Below, one piece after another: positions 21,859-23,427 of a stretch of 23,427 nucleotides of DNA. Positions within the stretch are counted from its first letter, which is position 1. Every line of letters starts with the position of its first letter. This DNA comes from Phallusia fumigata (Eukaryota; Chordata; Ascidiacea; Phlebobranchia; Ascidiidae), in the NCBI GenBank assembly GCA_008931825.1, contig QXVZ01023083.1:1-23427 (forward strand), written 5' to 3'. The translations under genes were made by a program, and so were the position numbers. The notes under the pieces were generated by a model that was given only the letters and a program-made list of their open reading frames with translations, ran no database searches and was not told the DNA's origin.

Positions 21859-22234
21859 CAACAGCTCCAGGTGCAGAACCTGATGGCGCATTCGGGCGGC
21901 GCCGGACCCTCCGCCCATCCTCCAATGAGTGCACAGGCGGCTATGGCAGCCGCGTTCGCCTCAGCCAACGGAATAGCTCCTCCGCCCTTACCTCCACATT
22001 CAGGCGCCGCGGGGTTCGCCGCCAGTGGGCTACCAGCAACCTCGTCCAACGCCGCCTTTGCAGCGGCAGCCAACGCTAATCTGTTGGCTATGCAGCAAGG
22101 CCTGTTGCCGTCCCACCCTTTGATGTTTGCCGGGGTGCGTGGGATCCCACCGACGAGCGCTTCCGCGTTGGCAGCGCCCACTAGCAGCAGTAAGGACGAG
22201 AACCGGAGACCGGGTGGAGAGCATGCGGCGATAG
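21859..22234 (+). CDS. gro: Groucho/TLE end of Q domain and GP linker, exon 6
   Basis: This exon encodes about 125 residues. It starts QQLQVQNLMAH, continuing IIG|QQ.LQ.Q as in TLE proteins, then becomes a low-complexity linker in place of the glycine/proline-rich GP domain, which contacts histone deacetylase in the family. Here it is strongly alanine-rich (about 32 of 125) with P, G and S, and ends SSSKDENRRPGGEHAAI. The K-D-E followed by charged residues recalls the KDEKKHHD or KDDKKHHD boundary in TLE proteins. The acceptor is CTGTGTAG. I place the end at the GTGGGT donor (22235), phase 1. A less likely donor is GTGGAG at about 22214; reading through would give a short tail ending at 22293. 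Confidence 0.85.
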
Positions 22235-23147
22235 GTGGGTGGAGTTTGACGCTGGTACACATCCTGGTTTTGTGCGAAGGCGTTTTAATGTGAGCGCAGT
22301 CATGCCAATATGCAAATGTAAGCTCGGGGCTGTAAAAATATTTCAACTGGGGCCGTAAGCTACTATTATCGTGGTGTAACGGTATTAGAGCATGTTGAAA
22401 TATTTATGGGTCATGTTGTGTTGAAATGCTGAAATAGATCCATGAAATACGTATTAATTGTAATTTTGTAGCAAGGGGCGAATTTTACAACCTCCAGTTC
22501 CGGTGAATTAGTAGTTTGCATGTAGGTGCGAAATAATAGCAGAATATCACAGACACATTGATTGCGATCAAAACATGACGCAAATTCCGTTGCTATAAAA
22601 ATTTCATGCGACAGCAATGGCAAAAATCCAAACCATCGTTTTGTTTTAACACACTTCCAAGAGGGCGGCGATCTAAACCTGTAAGCCCCCAGAGTGTGTC
22701 AGAATCGTCAAACATGTTTAATTCAAGTCGCAAGCAAAAGACAGACAACAAACCCTCGTGCCCCTCCCCCTCCGGCATCTTTTCCGCTCGGAACCGATCC
22801 ATTAATTCTTTATGCACCCCCCCGCTCCGAATCCCAGGAGCTTTCGGTGCCCGTCTGATTATGTTACCAACGACCCGGTCTGCAGCATTAGAGGCGACGC
22901 CATCGAACATTACCACGCCGAAAATGCGACATCAATAATGCAAGGCAACGATTTGACTATTTATTATTCATCCGCCGCCGTCGCCGCCGCGTCACGCCCG
23001 CGAACACATATTTAAAATCTAATTACGCTTCTTCTTGTTTTTCATCATTTCCTGCTCTCCTTGGACGCTGCAACGTGCCTTCCGCATTGTTCGTCTGCAC
23101 CGCTTTGGATTTTTGCGTCGGTTGAATTACTCTTTGGCGCCGGTTAG
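22235..23147 (+). other. gro: Groucho intron (913 bases), probable
   Basis: GT-AG intron if the next micro-exon is real; otherwise the intron extends past the window. A frame of 110 codons (22606-22938) and its antisense counterpart overlap here, with no recognisable similarity. A short CCG-rich run lies at 22972-22990. Nothing else stands out. Confidence 0.5.
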
Positions 23148-23179
23148 CGAGTGAACGGGAACGCGCTGCGAGTCGAAGG
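23148..23179 (+). CDS. gro: Probable Groucho micro-exon starting the CcN linker
   Basis: A 32-base segment lies between CCGGTTAG and the consensus donor GTAAGTG. Joined in phase 1 to the exon ending at 22234 it encodes A-S-E-R-E-R-A-A-S-R-R and leaves in phase 0. A short Arg/Glu/Ser-rich run fits the GP-to-CcN transition of the family (compare the AAEERLRNSVS region in fly Groucho or the HRDRDSIKS region in vertebrate TLE). The acceptor's pyrimidine tract is poor and the similarity is by composition, so this is a moderate call. Confidence 0.42.
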
Positions 23180-23427
23180 GTAAGTGATTTTTTTCTCCAT
23201 TGCGTCTAATGCGTTTGTGGCAATTGCTGTTAAAACAAAAGTTATGTGCCCGCTGTGGGATTTAGGTATACATGTAATTGGACTTGAACACCTGTCAAGC
23301 CGACAGGGCTCTGCTCATGTAGTCGTCAAAGTTGTATGTTTGGTTGGTTCTTTTTCATCCTCGGTGGTCCGAACAACGCCTGAATGCGTTATGCTCTCAA
23401 TTAGTCAACCGTCGAGCTACTTGACCC
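23180..23427 (+). other. gro: Start of the following intron
   Basis: Follows a GTAAGTG donor. I see no exon before the window ends. The remaining CcN and SP regions and the C-terminal WD40 propeller of Groucho are expected further right. Confidence 0.4.

Noticed and set aside
21621..22346. A 241-codon minus-strand open frame, the longest in the window
   Set aside because: It lies antisense to the GC-rich, alanine-rich Groucho exon 6, which keeps the opposite strand open by composition. It has no recognisable domain and crosses intron borders.
22972..22990. CCG-rich run as a possible trinucleotide repeat
   Set aside because: Only about six imperfect units, within non-coding sequence.
1..23427. 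CRISPR arrays, bacterial operons or prophage-like systems
   Set aside because: There are no regularly spaced repeats or dense coding. The spliced Groucho gene shows this is animal genomic DNA.

Overview
The window holds the 5' part of one recognisable gene, a plus-strand Groucho/TLE transcriptional co-repressor in an invertebrate animal genome. Evidence for a metazoan is spliced structure: short exons with clean AG/GT borders and consistent phase, long introns with no other readable gene, and a decayed hAT-type mobile element. The protein is clearly of the Groucho family (e.g. MYYEMSYGLNIEMHKQTE, VERAKQVTM.EL..IIGQQ) but differs from vertebrate and insect sequences in its first helix. I suspect a lophotrochozoan or flatworm from this divergence, but I cannot fix the phylum.

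Layout. 1-2183: upstream DNA with no gene I can support. 2184-2192: a speculative ATG-TAC-CCC (M-Y-P) start mini-exon. 2193-5188: putative first intron or upstream sequence, containing a large false duplication and a hAT MITE. 5189-5283, 6668-6731, 8244-8288, 21053-21115 and 21442-21516: five exons that together encode the Q (glutamine-rich, coiled-coil tetramerisation) domain. 21859-22234: an alanine/proline/glycine-rich exon matching the GP linker. 23148-23179: a probable 32-base micro-exon starting the CcN/SP linker. The rest of CcN, the SP region and the WD40 propeller lie beyond the right edge.

The intron between 8289 and 21052 is about 12.8 kb as assembled and takes up more than half the window. 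I find no convincing second gene in it on either strand, only short random-looking frames, a few hairpins, one strong TATA-like motif and assembly artefacts.

The most striking structure is technical. All five N bases are single, and each sits exactly between two near-identical adjacent direct repeats (1023/970, 414/414, 262/262, 113/113 and 51/51 bases). This is the signature of overlapping contigs, probably different haplotypes, joined without merging. The true locus is therefore about 1.8 kb shorter, and the mismatches between copies are probably allelic. I found no evidence of a previously undescribed biological system.
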